Of a stretch of 52,761 bases of DNA, positions 29,013 through 36,928 are shown in pieces. This DNA is from Thioalkalivibrio sp. HK1 (GTDB taxonomy: Bacteria; Pseudomonadota; Gammaproteobacteria; HK1): contig JFBG01000036.1 of the NCBI GenBank assembly GCA_000583135.1, forward strand, positions 1-52,761, given 5' to 3'. The translations under genes and the position numbers were made by a program. The stretch's first letter is position 1. Each line of letters starts with the position of its first letter. The notes under the pieces are model-generated. The model had not been told where the DNA came from. It made no database searches and worked only from the letters and a program-made list of their open reading frames with translations.

Positions 29013-29888
29013 ATGAGCCTTGCCGACCACCCGATCGAGCCCGTGCGCGAGCAAGACATTGCCAAGTGGCTGGGCGGGCGCACATTCGCCGAAGCCTATC
29101 GAGAATACGATGAGACCGGCTGCATTCGCTTCGAGGGCGTGCTCGACGAGCGACAACTCGACGCAATTCGCACGGCGTTGGCGCCCTATCTGGAAGCCGA
29201 TATCAAGGGTCGCGGGGATTTCGAGGGCATCAAGACCAATCGCGTCTACGCCATGATGGCCAAATCGCAAGTCTTCTCCGATCTTGCGATCCACCCCTTG
29301 GCGCTGGCCTTCGCCGAGGCCGACTTAGGTCTTAGTTGCCAGCTATCCGCGCTCTTGGCGATCAATTTGCATCCGGGCGAGACCGTCCAGCCTTGGCACC
29401 ATGACGACTTGCACTGCGGATTGCCCAGACCGCGCGCCCCGCTGCAGGTCAGCGCTTTTTGGGCCATCGACGATACCACCGAGGATAACGGAGCCACCGA
29501 ATATCTACCCGGCAGTCATCGCTGGCTCGAAGATCGAATCGGCGGGGCGCCCACCGCCGATTCCTATTTCGGGCGCAAGGAGATAAGCGGCGATCCCGAT
29601 GCCCGCCCCGACGCCATCAAGGCCGTGATGCCCGCAGGTTCGCTGATGCTGCTCAAGGGGATGGTCTGGCATCGCGGCGGAGCCAACCGTTCCGATGCCT
29701 CGCGTATGATCATCACCCCGCAGTATTGCGTGGGCTGGATGCGACCGCTGGAGAACTTTCTGCTGGCAACCCCGCAAGATACGATCCGGTGCATGCCCAA
29801 ACGGGCTCGAGAGTTGATCGGCTATTCGATCCATCCGCCCTTCATGGGCTATGTCGACGGCATGCACCCCGATCGCACCTTGGGGTAG
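29013..29888 (+). CDS. Phytanoyl-CoA dioxygenase (PhyH) family oxygenase
   Basis: PhyH proteins are Fe(II)/2-oxoglutarate oxygenases that hydroxylate small molecules. The 291-residue product shows the jelly-roll pattern: a Y..DGC-like YDETGCIRFEGVL start, the metal-binding HxD in WHHDDLHCG near 130, NGATEYLPGSH near 160, the distal His in WHRGGANRS near 214 and the Arg two steps later for 2-oxoglutarate. An AGGAGG site precedes the ATG by eight bases. The substrate is unknown; ectoine and phytanoyl-CoA are only examples in the family. Co-directional neighbours are a CitE-like lyase and an N-formylglutamate amidohydrolase-like gene. Confidence 0.88.
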   Translation: MSLADHPIEPVREQDIAKWLGGRTFAEAYREYDETGCIRFEGVLDERQLDAIRTALAPYLEADIKGRGDFEGIKTNRVYAMMAKSQVFSDLAIHPLALAFAEADLGLSCQLSALLAINLHPGETVQPWHHDDLHCGLPRPRAPLQVSAFWAIDDTTEDNGATEYLPGSHRWLEDRIGGAPTADSYFGRKEISGDPDARPDAIKAVMPAGSLMLLKGMVWHRGGANRSDASRMIITPQYCVGWMRPLENFLLATPQDTIRCMPKRARELIGYSIHPPFMGYVDGMHPDRTLG

Positions 29889-30028
29889 GGCCTCTACGGG
29901 ACCTCATCGACACGATCTTTTCATCGACGCGGGTCGCCGCTGCGATCACCACCCCAGCCGCTTCGCCTTCGCTCGAAGACGCTCTTCGGGCCTTGCCCAA
30001 GCCTATCGAATCAGGATCGAGACCCTCC

Positions 30029-30844
30029 ATGTCGTTGCCCGCCAAGCCCTTGCCGGATCGGAAGATCGGCCATAGCGAACGACCCTTGAGCGTCGTCAAC
30101 CCGACGGGCGCAGGCCCCTTTTTGCTCGTATGCGAGCATGCCTCGAACCATATCCCGGCCATCTTCGGCAACCTCGGTCTCGATGAGGATGCGCTCGCCT
30201 CCCATATCGCTTGGGATATCGGAGCCGGCGCCCTCGCCGAAGCGCTTGGCCGTCGCCTCGATGCCCCGCTGATCCGCAGCGAGATTTCCCGATTGGTCTA
30301 CGACTGCAATCGCCCCCTCGATGCCCCGGATGCGATTGTCGAGACGAGCGATCACCGTTTCATCCCCGGCAATGCCGGTCTCGACGATGCCCGCCGCCGA
30401 CAGCGCAAGGCCATTGCCTACACGCCCTTTTGCTCGGCGATCTCCGAAACGGCGCGATCTTTCAACGCCCGCTTCGGTCGGGATTGGGCGCTCGTTACCA
30501 TTCACAGTTTCACCCCGGTCTACGACGGGAAGCACCGCGAGGTCGAAATAGGCATCTTGCACGATCGCGATACGCGCCTTGCCGATGCGATGCTCGCCTC
30601 GATCGATCACGCCGAGAGATTCATCACAAGGCGCAACGAGCCTTATGCCCCGGTCGACGGCGTTACCCATACCGTTCAAGTGCACGGCCTTGCCAACGGC
30701 GTGGCCAACGCCATGATCGAGGTGCGAAACGACCTGCTCGAAGACCCCGAGTCGATCGCCTTCATCGCCGACCTGCTCGCCGACTGGCTGCGCACGGCGA
30801 TGCAATCCCTACGAGAGCGCACCGCCGAAGAGGCGAGCGGATGA
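30029..30844 (+). CDS. N-formylglutamate amidohydrolase family protein
   Basis: The family cleaves N-formyl- or other N-acyl-glutamates to the free amino acid. The 271-residue product has VCEHASNHIP near 35, IAWDIGAGALAEAL near 60, SRLVYDCNRP near 90, the VTIHSFTPVYDGKHREVEIGI region near 150-170 and EVRNDLL near the end, all conserved in this family. The frame is open 100 codons further upstream but that part overlaps the PhyH gene, so I start at ATG 30029; its ribosome site is weak. The stop overlaps the dctQ ATG as ATGA, so the enzyme and the transporter are translated together. This suggests that the TRAP system imports its substrate or a precursor. Confidence 0.85.
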   Translation: MSLPAKPLPDRKIGHSERPLSVVNPTGAGPFLLVCEHASNHIPAIFGNLGLDEDALASHIAWDIGAGALAEALGRRLDAPLIRSEISRLVYDCNRPLDAPDAIVETSDHRFIPGNAGLDDARRRQRKAIAYTPFCSAISETARSFNARFGRDWALVTIHSFTPVYDGKHREVEIGILHDRDTRLADAMLASIDHAERFITRRNEPYAPVDGVTHTVQVHGLANGVANAMIEVRNDLLEDPESIAFIADLLADWLRTAMQSLRERTAEEASG

Positions 30845-31425
30845 CCCCGATGCTGCGCGCCTACATCCGATGGATCGATGCCATGAATTACCGCATCGGC
30901 CGCTTCGCGATGTACGGCATCTTCGCGATGATCGGGATCCTGCTTTGGTCCTCCTTCACGAAGATCGCGAGCGTCCCCTCGTTGTGGACGCTCGAAGCCG
31001 CTCAGTTCGCGATCATCGCCTACTTCTTCATCGGCGGCCCTTATTCCATCCAGATGGGCTCTCACGTCCGGATGGATCTCTTCTACGAGCGTTGGTCGGC
31101 GGGCAAGAAAGCCCTCGTGGACGGCATCACCGCGCTCTTCTTGCTGGTCTATCTGGCGGTGCTGCTGTGGGGTGCGGTCGGCTCCACCGCTTATTCGCTC
31201 GGCCATTTCGGCTCCGAGCCCTTCGGCTTTCTCGCAGGTATCGCCCTTGGCAGCGAAGAGGTCGGAACGCTCGAACGCAGCCGTACGATCTGGCGCCCCT
31301 ATCTTTGGCCGATCAAGGTCGTGATGTGCATCGGCATCGCGCTCATGCTCTTGCAAGCGCTATCGGAGCTCTTCAAGGACATCTTGCGGCTGCGCGGCGA
31401 GGCGCTCGAGGCGATCGAGACATGA
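30841..31425 (+). CDS. dctQ: TRAP transporter small membrane subunit DctQ
   Basis: DctQ supports the large permease in sodium-driven TRAP uptake. The 194-residue product has four predicted hydrophobic segments, with the family-typical SIQMGSHVRMDLFYERW after the second and a short charged C-terminus. It begins within the stop of the amidohydrolase gene (ATGA) and its own stop overlaps the dctM start (ATGA), so the three genes are tightly coupled. Confidence 0.92.
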   Translation: MTPMLRAYIRWIDAMNYRIGRFAMYGIFAMIGILLWSSFTKIASVPSLWTLEAAQFAIIAYFFIGGPYSIQMGSHVRMDLFYERWSAGKKALVDGITALFLLVYLAVLLWGAVGSTAYSLGHFGSEPFGFLAGIALGSEEVGTLERSRTIWRPYLWPIKVVMCIGIALMLLQALSELFKDILRLRGEALEAIET

Positions 31426-32747
31426 GCTACGAAGCCATCGCCCTGTTGATGTTCGTATCCATGATGGCGCTTTTATTCACCGGACAGCGTGTCTTCGGTG
31501 CCATCGGCTTCGTTGCGGTCATCGCCGCCCTCGCTCTGTGGGGCGATCGCGGCGGCTTCGATCTGGCCTTTGCCCAAGCCATCAAGGTCATGCGCTGGTA
31601 TCCGCTGCTGACCGTTCCGATGTTCGTCTTCATGGGCTATGTGCTCTCGGAGAGCGGCATTGCCGATGATCTCTATCGCATGTTCCATGTCTGGATGGGC
31701 GGGATCCACGGCGGGCTCGCCATCGGCACCATCGGGTTGATGGTGCTGATCTCGGCGATGAACGGTCTATCGGTGGCCGGGATGGCCATCGGAGCCACCA
31801 TCGCCCTTCCCGAACTCCTGCGCCGCGGCTACGACAAGCGCATGGTGACCGGTGTCATCCAAGCCGGGAGCTCGCTCGGCATCCTCGTCCCGCCCTCGGT
31901 CGTCTTGGTGCTCTATGCGATGATCGCGCGCCAGCCGGTGGGCCAACTCTGGCTTGCGGGGATTGTCCCCGGCCTGATGATGGCGACGCTCTTCATCGTC
32001 TATATCTGGATACGCTGCCGCATCGAGCCTGCGCTCGGTCCTGCGCTCGGCGCCCACGAGCGGGCCATGCCCAAGGCCGAGAAATACCGGCTCCTCCTAT
32101 CCGGCCTGTTGCCCCTGTTCATCTTCTTCTCGATGATGATCCCCTTCGTGAATGGATGGACATCGCTGGTCGAGAGTTCGGCGATCGGGGCTCTGGCGGC
32201 GCTGGCCGCCGCCACCTTCAAGGGCCGCATGAACCGGCGGGTCTTCGAGTCCTCGGTACGCAAGACCCTCGGCATCACCTGCATGTTCTTGTGGATCATC
32301 CTCGCCGCGCTCGCCTTCGGCGCCGTCTTCGACGGGCTGGGTGCGGTCAAGGCCATCGAAGGACTGTTCACCGAAAGGCTCGGCCTGTCGCCGTTCATGA
32401 TCCTCATCCTGATGCAGCTGAGTTTCATCGCCATGGGGACCTTCTTGGACGATACGGCGATGCTGGTGATCGTCGCCCCGCTTTATATTCCGCTGGTCGG
32501 CGCTTTGGGTTTCGATCTGATATGGTACGGCGTGCTCTATACCATCACCACCCAGATCGCGTACATGACACCGCCTTTCGGCTACAACCTCTTCTTGATG
32601 CGCGCCATGTCGCCTCCGGAGATCGGCATCGCGGATATCTACCGATCGATCATTCCCTTCGTGGTCGTCATGATCTTCGGATTGACCCTTGTGATGGCTT
32701 TTCCCGAGATCGTGCTATGGCTACCTGAGTCTATTTACGGAAAATGA
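31422..32747 (+). CDS. dctM: TRAP transporter large permease DctM
   Basis: DctM forms the sodium-coupled channel of TRAP transporters. The 441-residue protein has about twelve hydrophobic helices, with the family motifs LLTVPMFVFMGYVLSESGI, SSLGILVPPSVVLVLYAM and the late TPPFGYNLFLM. The sequence DDTAMLVIVAPLYIPL matches the conserved FxDxxAxxxxxxPxxxP region. It overlaps dctQ by four bases and is followed after 95 bases by dctP, so the order is Q-M-P. Confidence 0.94.
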   Translation: MSYEAIALLMFVSMMALLFTGQRVFGAIGFVAVIAALALWGDRGGFDLAFAQAIKVMRWYPLLTVPMFVFMGYVLSESGIADDLYRMFHVWMGGIHGGLAIGTIGLMVLISAMNGLSVAGMAIGATIALPELLRRGYDKRMVTGVIQAGSSLGILVPPSVVLVLYAMIARQPVGQLWLAGIVPGLMMATLFIVYIWIRCRIEPALGPALGAHERAMPKAEKYRLLLSGLLPLFIFFSMMIPFVNGWTSLVESSAIGALAALAAATFKGRMNRRVFESSVRKTLGITCMFLWIILAALAFGAVFDGLGAVKAIEGLFTERLGLSPFMILILMQLSFIAMGTFLDDTAMLVIVAPLYIPLVGALGFDLIWYGVLYTITTQIAYMTPPFGYNLFLMRAMSPPEIGIADIYRSIIPFVVVMIFGLTLVMAFPEIVLWLPESIYGK

Positions 32748-32842
32748 GTCGCTACGGGGGCGTGGGCGATCCTCGTGCCCGATCACTTCTAAGATCACAT
32801 TTCAATCACCTTTTCGACAACCCGGAGAAAAAGGAGCGGAGA

Positions 32843-33892
32843 ATGACCACGAGACGCGATTTCATCAAAGGGGCGGCCATCAAGGGCGCCGCCGTCACCG
32901 GAGCGGCCACCGGTCTTGCCGCCCCGGCAATTGCCCAGACGACGATCAAATGGCGCCTGCAAACCTACGCCGGCGCCGCATTGGCCGAACATGTCGTCAA
33001 ACCGGCGATCGATACCTTCAACAAGATCGCCGGCGATCGGATGCAGATCGAGCTCTTCTTCGCCGACCAGCTCGTGCCCACCGGCGAACTCTTCCAAGCC
33101 ATGCAGCGCGGAACGATCGACGCCGTTCAATCCGATGACGACTCGATGGCCTCTCCCACCGAGGTCACCGTATTCGGCGGTTATTTCCCCTTCGGCAGCC
33201 GCTATTCGCTCGATGTCCCGGTGCTCTTCAATCAATACGGGTTGAAAGAAATCTGGGATGCCGAGTATTCGAAAGTCGGCGTCAAGCATATTTCGGCAGG
33301 GGCGTGGGATCCCTGCCATTTCGCCACCAAGGAGCCGATCAACGCGTTAGCCGATCTGAAAGGCAAGCGAGTCTTCACCTTCCCCACCGCCGGCCGCTTC
33401 CTCGCCCAATTCGGAGTGATTCCGGTCACCTTGCCTTGGGAGGATATCGAGGTCGCCGTCCAAACCGGCGAACTCGACGGCATCGCATGGTCGGGCATCA
33501 CGGAGGATTACACGGTCGGTTGGGCCGATGTCACCGACTATTTCTTGACCAACAATATCTCCGGGGCTTGGATCGGTCATTTCTTCGCCAATATGGAGCG
33601 CTGGAACGAACTGCCCGAAGACTTGAAGCATCTCTTGATGGTGTGCATGGACCAAAGTCACTATTACCGCCAGTGGTGGTATTGGGGCGGCGAAGCCAAC
33701 CTGCGCGTCAACGGAACCAAGATGAAACTCACTACCATTCCCGACGAGGAATGGGCCCAAGTCGAGGCCGCCGCAGTGACTTTTTGGGACGAGATCGCCA
33801 AGGAATCGCCGACGAAGGCCAAGGTCGTGGAGATCTTCCGCAAATACAACGCCGACATGCAAAAAGCCGGCCGGCCCTATCGCTACGGCTGA
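32843..33892 (+). CDS. dctP: TRAP transporter periplasmic solute-binding protein DctP
   Basis: DctP captures a carboxylate-type solute in the periplasm. The 349-residue product starts with a twin-arginine signal TTRRDFIKGAA and a cleavage region ending APAIAQ. The mature part has FFADQLVPTGELFQAM and the KRVFTFPTAGRFLAQFGVIP segment around the ligand-binding arginine. ELDGIAWSGITEDYTVGWADV follows. The ATG at 32843 has AAGGAGCGGA immediately upstream, while an in-frame GTG-type extension to 32744 has none. Length fits the family. The ligand cannot be named. A strong hairpin follows the stop. Confidence 0.93.
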   Translation: MTTRRDFIKGAAIKGAAVTGAATGLAAPAIAQTTIKWRLQTYAGAALAEHVVKPAIDTFNKIAGDRMQIELFFADQLVPTGELFQAMQRGTIDAVQSDDDSMASPTEVTVFGGYFPFGSRYSLDVPVLFNQYGLKEIWDAEYSKVGVKHISAGAWDPCHFATKEPINALADLKGKRVFTFPTAGRFLAQFGVIPVTLPWEDIEVAVQTGELDGIAWSGITEDYTVGWADVTDYFLTNNISGAWIGHFFANMERWNELPEDLKHLLMVCMDQSHYYRQWWYWGGEANLRVNGTKMKLTTIPDEEWAQVEAAAVTFWDEIAKESPTKAKVVEIFRKYNADMQKAGRPYRYG

Positions 33893-33923
33893 TCATCCGC
33901 CATCCGCGCGATCGAAAGAACAA

Positions 33924-33954
33924 GGCGAAGGGTGCCGATCCGGCACCCTTCGCC
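33924..33954 (+). terminator. Strong hairpin after the TRAP operon
   Basis: GGCGAAGGGTGCC and GGCACCCTTCGCC pair perfectly over 13 bases around a GATCC loop, 32 bases after the dctP stop. A run of six T lies 14 bases further (33968-33973), not directly at the stem base, so it may act as a terminator or as an mRNA-stabilising stem. Confidence 0.7.
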
Positions 33955-34176
33955 CCGATGCCGACGGTTTTTTCCGGCGATGTCGATCTTGCTCGAAGGC
34001 ATCGGCAATTTTTCCGTTCGATACGATTCTCGATGCGATCAAACCAAGGGATCGACCAATCGATCATCCAAGCCCTCGCTCAAGCAATTCTTGCCTGCGT
34101 TCGGACTGTTCGGGGCAGATAGAAAGAAGCGATGATTGAGTTTTTATCCCGATGGAACGAACGACAGGGCCATGCC

Positions 34177-35541
34177 ATGACCGAACCGTTGACATTCGAG
34201 CGATTGAAGGACGAGGCGAGGAAAGGGACCATCGACACCGTGCTGGTTTGCATGGTCGATATGCAAGGTCGCCTGATGGGCAAGCGCTTTCATGTCTCGA
34301 ATTTCATCGAAAGCGCCTATCAAGAGACCCATTGCTGCAACTATCTCCTTGCGACCGATCTGGAAATGGCAACCCCGGAGGGTTATGCCTCGACGAGTTG
34401 GCGGGCGGGCTACGGCGATTATGCGATGCGCCCCGACCTCTCGACCCTTCGCCCCATGCCTTGGCTCGAAGGCACGGCGATGGTGCTATGCGATATCCTC
34501 GATCATCATACCCACGAACCCGTACCGCATTCGCCGAGGCGGATCCTGAAAGAGCAGGTCGCCCGCATCGAAGCCGCCGGTTACTCGCCGATGATGGCGA
34601 CGGAACTCGAGTTCTTCCTCTTTCGCAATCCCCTCGACGAGATCCGCCGCTCCGGCTACCGGGATCCGGAGCCGATCAGCGGCTATAACGAGGACTACCA
34701 TATCCTCCAAACGACCAAGGAAGAGCATGTGATGCGCCCGTTGCGCAATCACCTCCATGCCGCCGGTATCCCGGTCGAGAACTCCAAGGGCGAAGCCGAA
34801 GCCGGTCAAGAGGAGTTGAACATACGCTATGCGCCTGCCTTGACTTGCGCCGACCATCACACCATCGCAAAACACGCCACCAAGGAGATCGCCTGGCAGC
34901 AAGGGCATGCGGCGACATTCTTGGCCAAATGGCATCATGAACGTGTCGGCAGCGCCGCCCACATCCATACATCCTTGTGGCGAGCCGGGGGCAATGCCTT
35001 TCACGACCCTCGCCGAAAATACGCCATGTCCAAGACCATGCGCCATTTCCTTGCCGGAATCATCGCTCATGCGCGTGAATGCACTTGGTTCTTCGCCCCT
35101 TATGTCAATTCCTACAAGCGCTTCGCAAAGGGCACCTTCGCCCCCACGAAGACCGCTTGGTCGGTGGATAACCGCACCGCCGGTTTTCGGCTATGCGGAG
35201 CGAATACCCCCGGCATAAGGATCGAATGCCGAATTCCCGGAGCGGATTTCAATCCCTATCTCGGACAGGCGGCCCTGCTGGCCGCAGGCCTCGAAGGCAT
35301 CGAACGCGAACTCGAGCCCTCGCCCCCGGCAACCGGCGATATGTACGATAACCCGGATGTGGCGGATATCCCTCGCACCCTGCAAGAGGCGATCGATGCT
35401 CTCGATGGCTCGAAGATGCTGCGCCGCGCGATGGGGGATGATGTCATCGACCACTACCGGCGCTGCGCTCGCTGGGAGCAGGAGGAGTTCGATCGAGTCG
35501 TGACCGATTGGGAGGTCGCCCGAGGCTTCGAAAGGGCATGA
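34177..35541 (+). CDS. Glutamine synthetase family ligase (GlnT/PuuA-like)
   Basis: The fold ligates ammonia or amines to a glutamate carboxylate with ATP. The 454-residue protein has the beta-grasp start LVCMVDMQGRLMGKR, metal ligands in ATELEFFLF near 148, ENSKGEAEAGQEELN near 205, the AAHIHTSLW metal/substrate region near 265 and KRFAKGTFAPTKTAWSVDNR near 315-335. It is close to the gamma-glutamyl-polyamine synthetase or GlnT branch rather than housekeeping GlnA, since it lacks the adenylylation tyrosine context. The ATG at 34177 has CAGGG seven bases upstream; an in-frame ATG at 34132 is also possible. Given the amidohydrolase and transporter upstream, I infer a role in breaking down an amine or gamma-glutamyl compound. 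Confidence 0.88.
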   Translation: MTEPLTFERLKDEARKGTIDTVLVCMVDMQGRLMGKRFHVSNFIESAYQETHCCNYLLATDLEMATPEGYASTSWRAGYGDYAMRPDLSTLRPMPWLEGTAMVLCDILDHHTHEPVPHSPRRILKEQVARIEAAGYSPMMATELEFFLFRNPLDEIRRSGYRDPEPISGYNEDYHILQTTKEEHVMRPLRNHLHAAGIPVENSKGEAEAGQEELNIRYAPALTCADHHTIAKHATKEIAWQQGHAATFLAKWHHERVGSAAHIHTSLWRAGGNAFHDPRRKYAMSKTMRHFLAGIIAHARECTWFFAPYVNSYKRFAKGTFAPTKTAWSVDNRTAGFRLCGANTPGIRIECRIPGADFNPYLGQAALLAAGLEGIERELEPSPPATGDMYDNPDVADIPRTLQEAIDALDGSKMLRRAMGDDVIDHYRRCARWEQEEFDRVVTDWEVARGFERA

Positions 35542-35657
35542 CGAGCGGGGAGGGGGGCAATGACGAGCATGGGGGAGGGATCAATAAGGAAGATAAGGGG
35601 GTTGCCTATCGAGCGAGTCCTTCCCCGCAAGAGGTATTTCGCAGGGATGGCTCTCGT

Positions 35658-35680
35658 TCGAGCCCGAAGGAGGGGCTCGA
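35658..35680 (+). other. Hairpin after the glutamine-synthetase-like gene
   Basis: TCGAGCCC and GGGCTCGA form a perfect eight-base stem with a GAAGGAG loop, 117 bases after the stop. There is no T-run, so terminator activity is uncertain. Confidence 0.35.
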
Positions 35681-36085
35681 CAAAGGTCATTGACCCCTCG
35701 ACCTGCATTCGAATTGCGCATCTCAAACGACGCCGGTCAAATGGCGCACTGAGATTCCCATCCCTCATGGATTCTGCGATACGCTTTTTCCGGATCTCGT
35801 CCAACAGATCACCTATCGAGCCGATCCCCTCGCTCGCCGAGTGCCCGCTGCAATTGCCGGTGCGATACTCTGACATGGCTCGGCGAGCAAGCCCTTCTTG
35901 GCGCGCAAAGAGCGAAAATCGCAACTTGGCGAGCACCGTCAGTCACTTTTTCGATGGATATGGGCATTTTGTCGGCATTTCATCGCTTTATCGTGAGATA
36001 TCGGCGTCATTTCATCGAATATCGGATACTGATCGGCGTTGTTGAAAGACCCGAAAGACGGAGAAAAAGCCGATTCGTTGGATAT

Positions 36086-36113
36086 TTGACAAAAATATAA
36101 AATGTGATATATT
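36086..36113 (+). promoter_or_regulatory. Near-consensus sigma-70 promoter without an obvious gene
   Basis: A perfect TTGACA (36086-36091) and TATATT (36108-36113) are spaced by 16 bases in a short A+T-rich stretch. No recognisable gene follows within 370 bases, apart from an unassigned frame starting near 36143. Confidence 0.4.
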
Positions 36114-36493
36114 GATAAATAGTATTCCTATTTCTATTTTTCATGTCAAGGGTTGAATCTCTCGAAATCTGTCATAAAGGGGCAAAAACGGAAGAATTTC
36201 GAGTCGATAAGCCATTATTCGCAGATTTTCGATCACGGACGATTTCACGATATCGCCTCCGAATCATGCCGAAATCGGGTGCGCTCGGAGATCCGAGGGC
36301 GATATGCGGGTCTTTCGGCCCAGTTGAGCCGATGGTCGGATTTCGATTCGAAATGCAGGTGCAATCATCATCGACCGGCGAGTTCCCGCCCTTTGCGGGC
36401 GGGTCGATATCATCGAATCGATGCCTGCCAGGCTTGCAGTGCCGTCATCGATACCCCGTCATCGACATGTCGATATCGATCATCCGATGACGA

Positions 36494-36787
36494 TTATTCC
36501 CCGCTGCGAGCGCTGTTGTTGACCAACACTCCGTCCCCCGAATAGGTCCAAACTTGGGTGCCGATGGTGTGCTCGCTGCGCAAGGCGCAACCCAAACGCC
36601 CCTTGCCGGCCCACGACACGCCGGTATGGCGCACGATATCCTCGGCATCGAGCATCTTCGTTCCTCGAGCCGGTCGCATCGGGGAGCGGGCCTTCGAAGA
36701 CGGATCCTTTTGCGCACCGCAGTCGAAGTAGACGGTGCAGGGGATGTTCTGACGCCCTTGGTGGCCCTCCTCCCCGGATGCGGCCAA
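36494..36787 (-). pseudogene. Orphan fragment of the LVNNS cysteine domain
   Basis: The 97-codon frame (TTG at 36787, preceded in frame by TAG) matches the C-terminal domains of the giant protein at 2-4336. It has CTVYFDC, then DAEDIV, SWAGKGRLGC and YSGDGVLVNNS, against CDVYLDC, TSDIV, DWSGEGRLVC and RSGDGVLVNNS there. The domain's first strand and first of four cysteines are missing, so it looks truncated rather than a complete small protein. It lies 141 bases after the pepN stop on the same strand. A short functional secreted protein cannot be excluded, but no signal peptide is present. Confidence 0.7.
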
Positions 36788-36928
36788 GGTGGTGGGGACA
36801 CCGATCTATTTTCCGAAAGACGCAACATCCGGTGTGTGATCGATCGAAAACTCGTAAGTTTTGTATCCTCTCGATTCGATGGATCGATCGTCCTCGTTCA
36901 GGCGGGTCGGTATCGATCGAGATATCGA

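Larger units (their letters stand above)
35542..36493. other. Gene-poor region of about 950 bp
   Basis: Open frames of 115-160 codons exist on both strands but have no recognisable motif, poor starts and mixed composition. The first 500 bases are G+C-rich and include a hairpin at 35658-35680. Bases 36060-36140 turn sharply A+T-rich and contain a good promoter match. The rest has no feature that I can support. Decayed mobile or duplicated DNA is possible. Confidence 0.45.

Noticed and set aside
35454..35936. Minus-strand frame of 160 codons after the glutamine-synthetase-like gene, considered as a transposase remnant
   Set aside because: No transposase motif or inverted ends could be found, and it overlaps the 3' end of a real gene.
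36143..36490. Plus-strand frame of 115 codons downstream of the AT-rich promoter
   Set aside because: No ribosome site, no recognisable motif and codon use unlike genes nearby.
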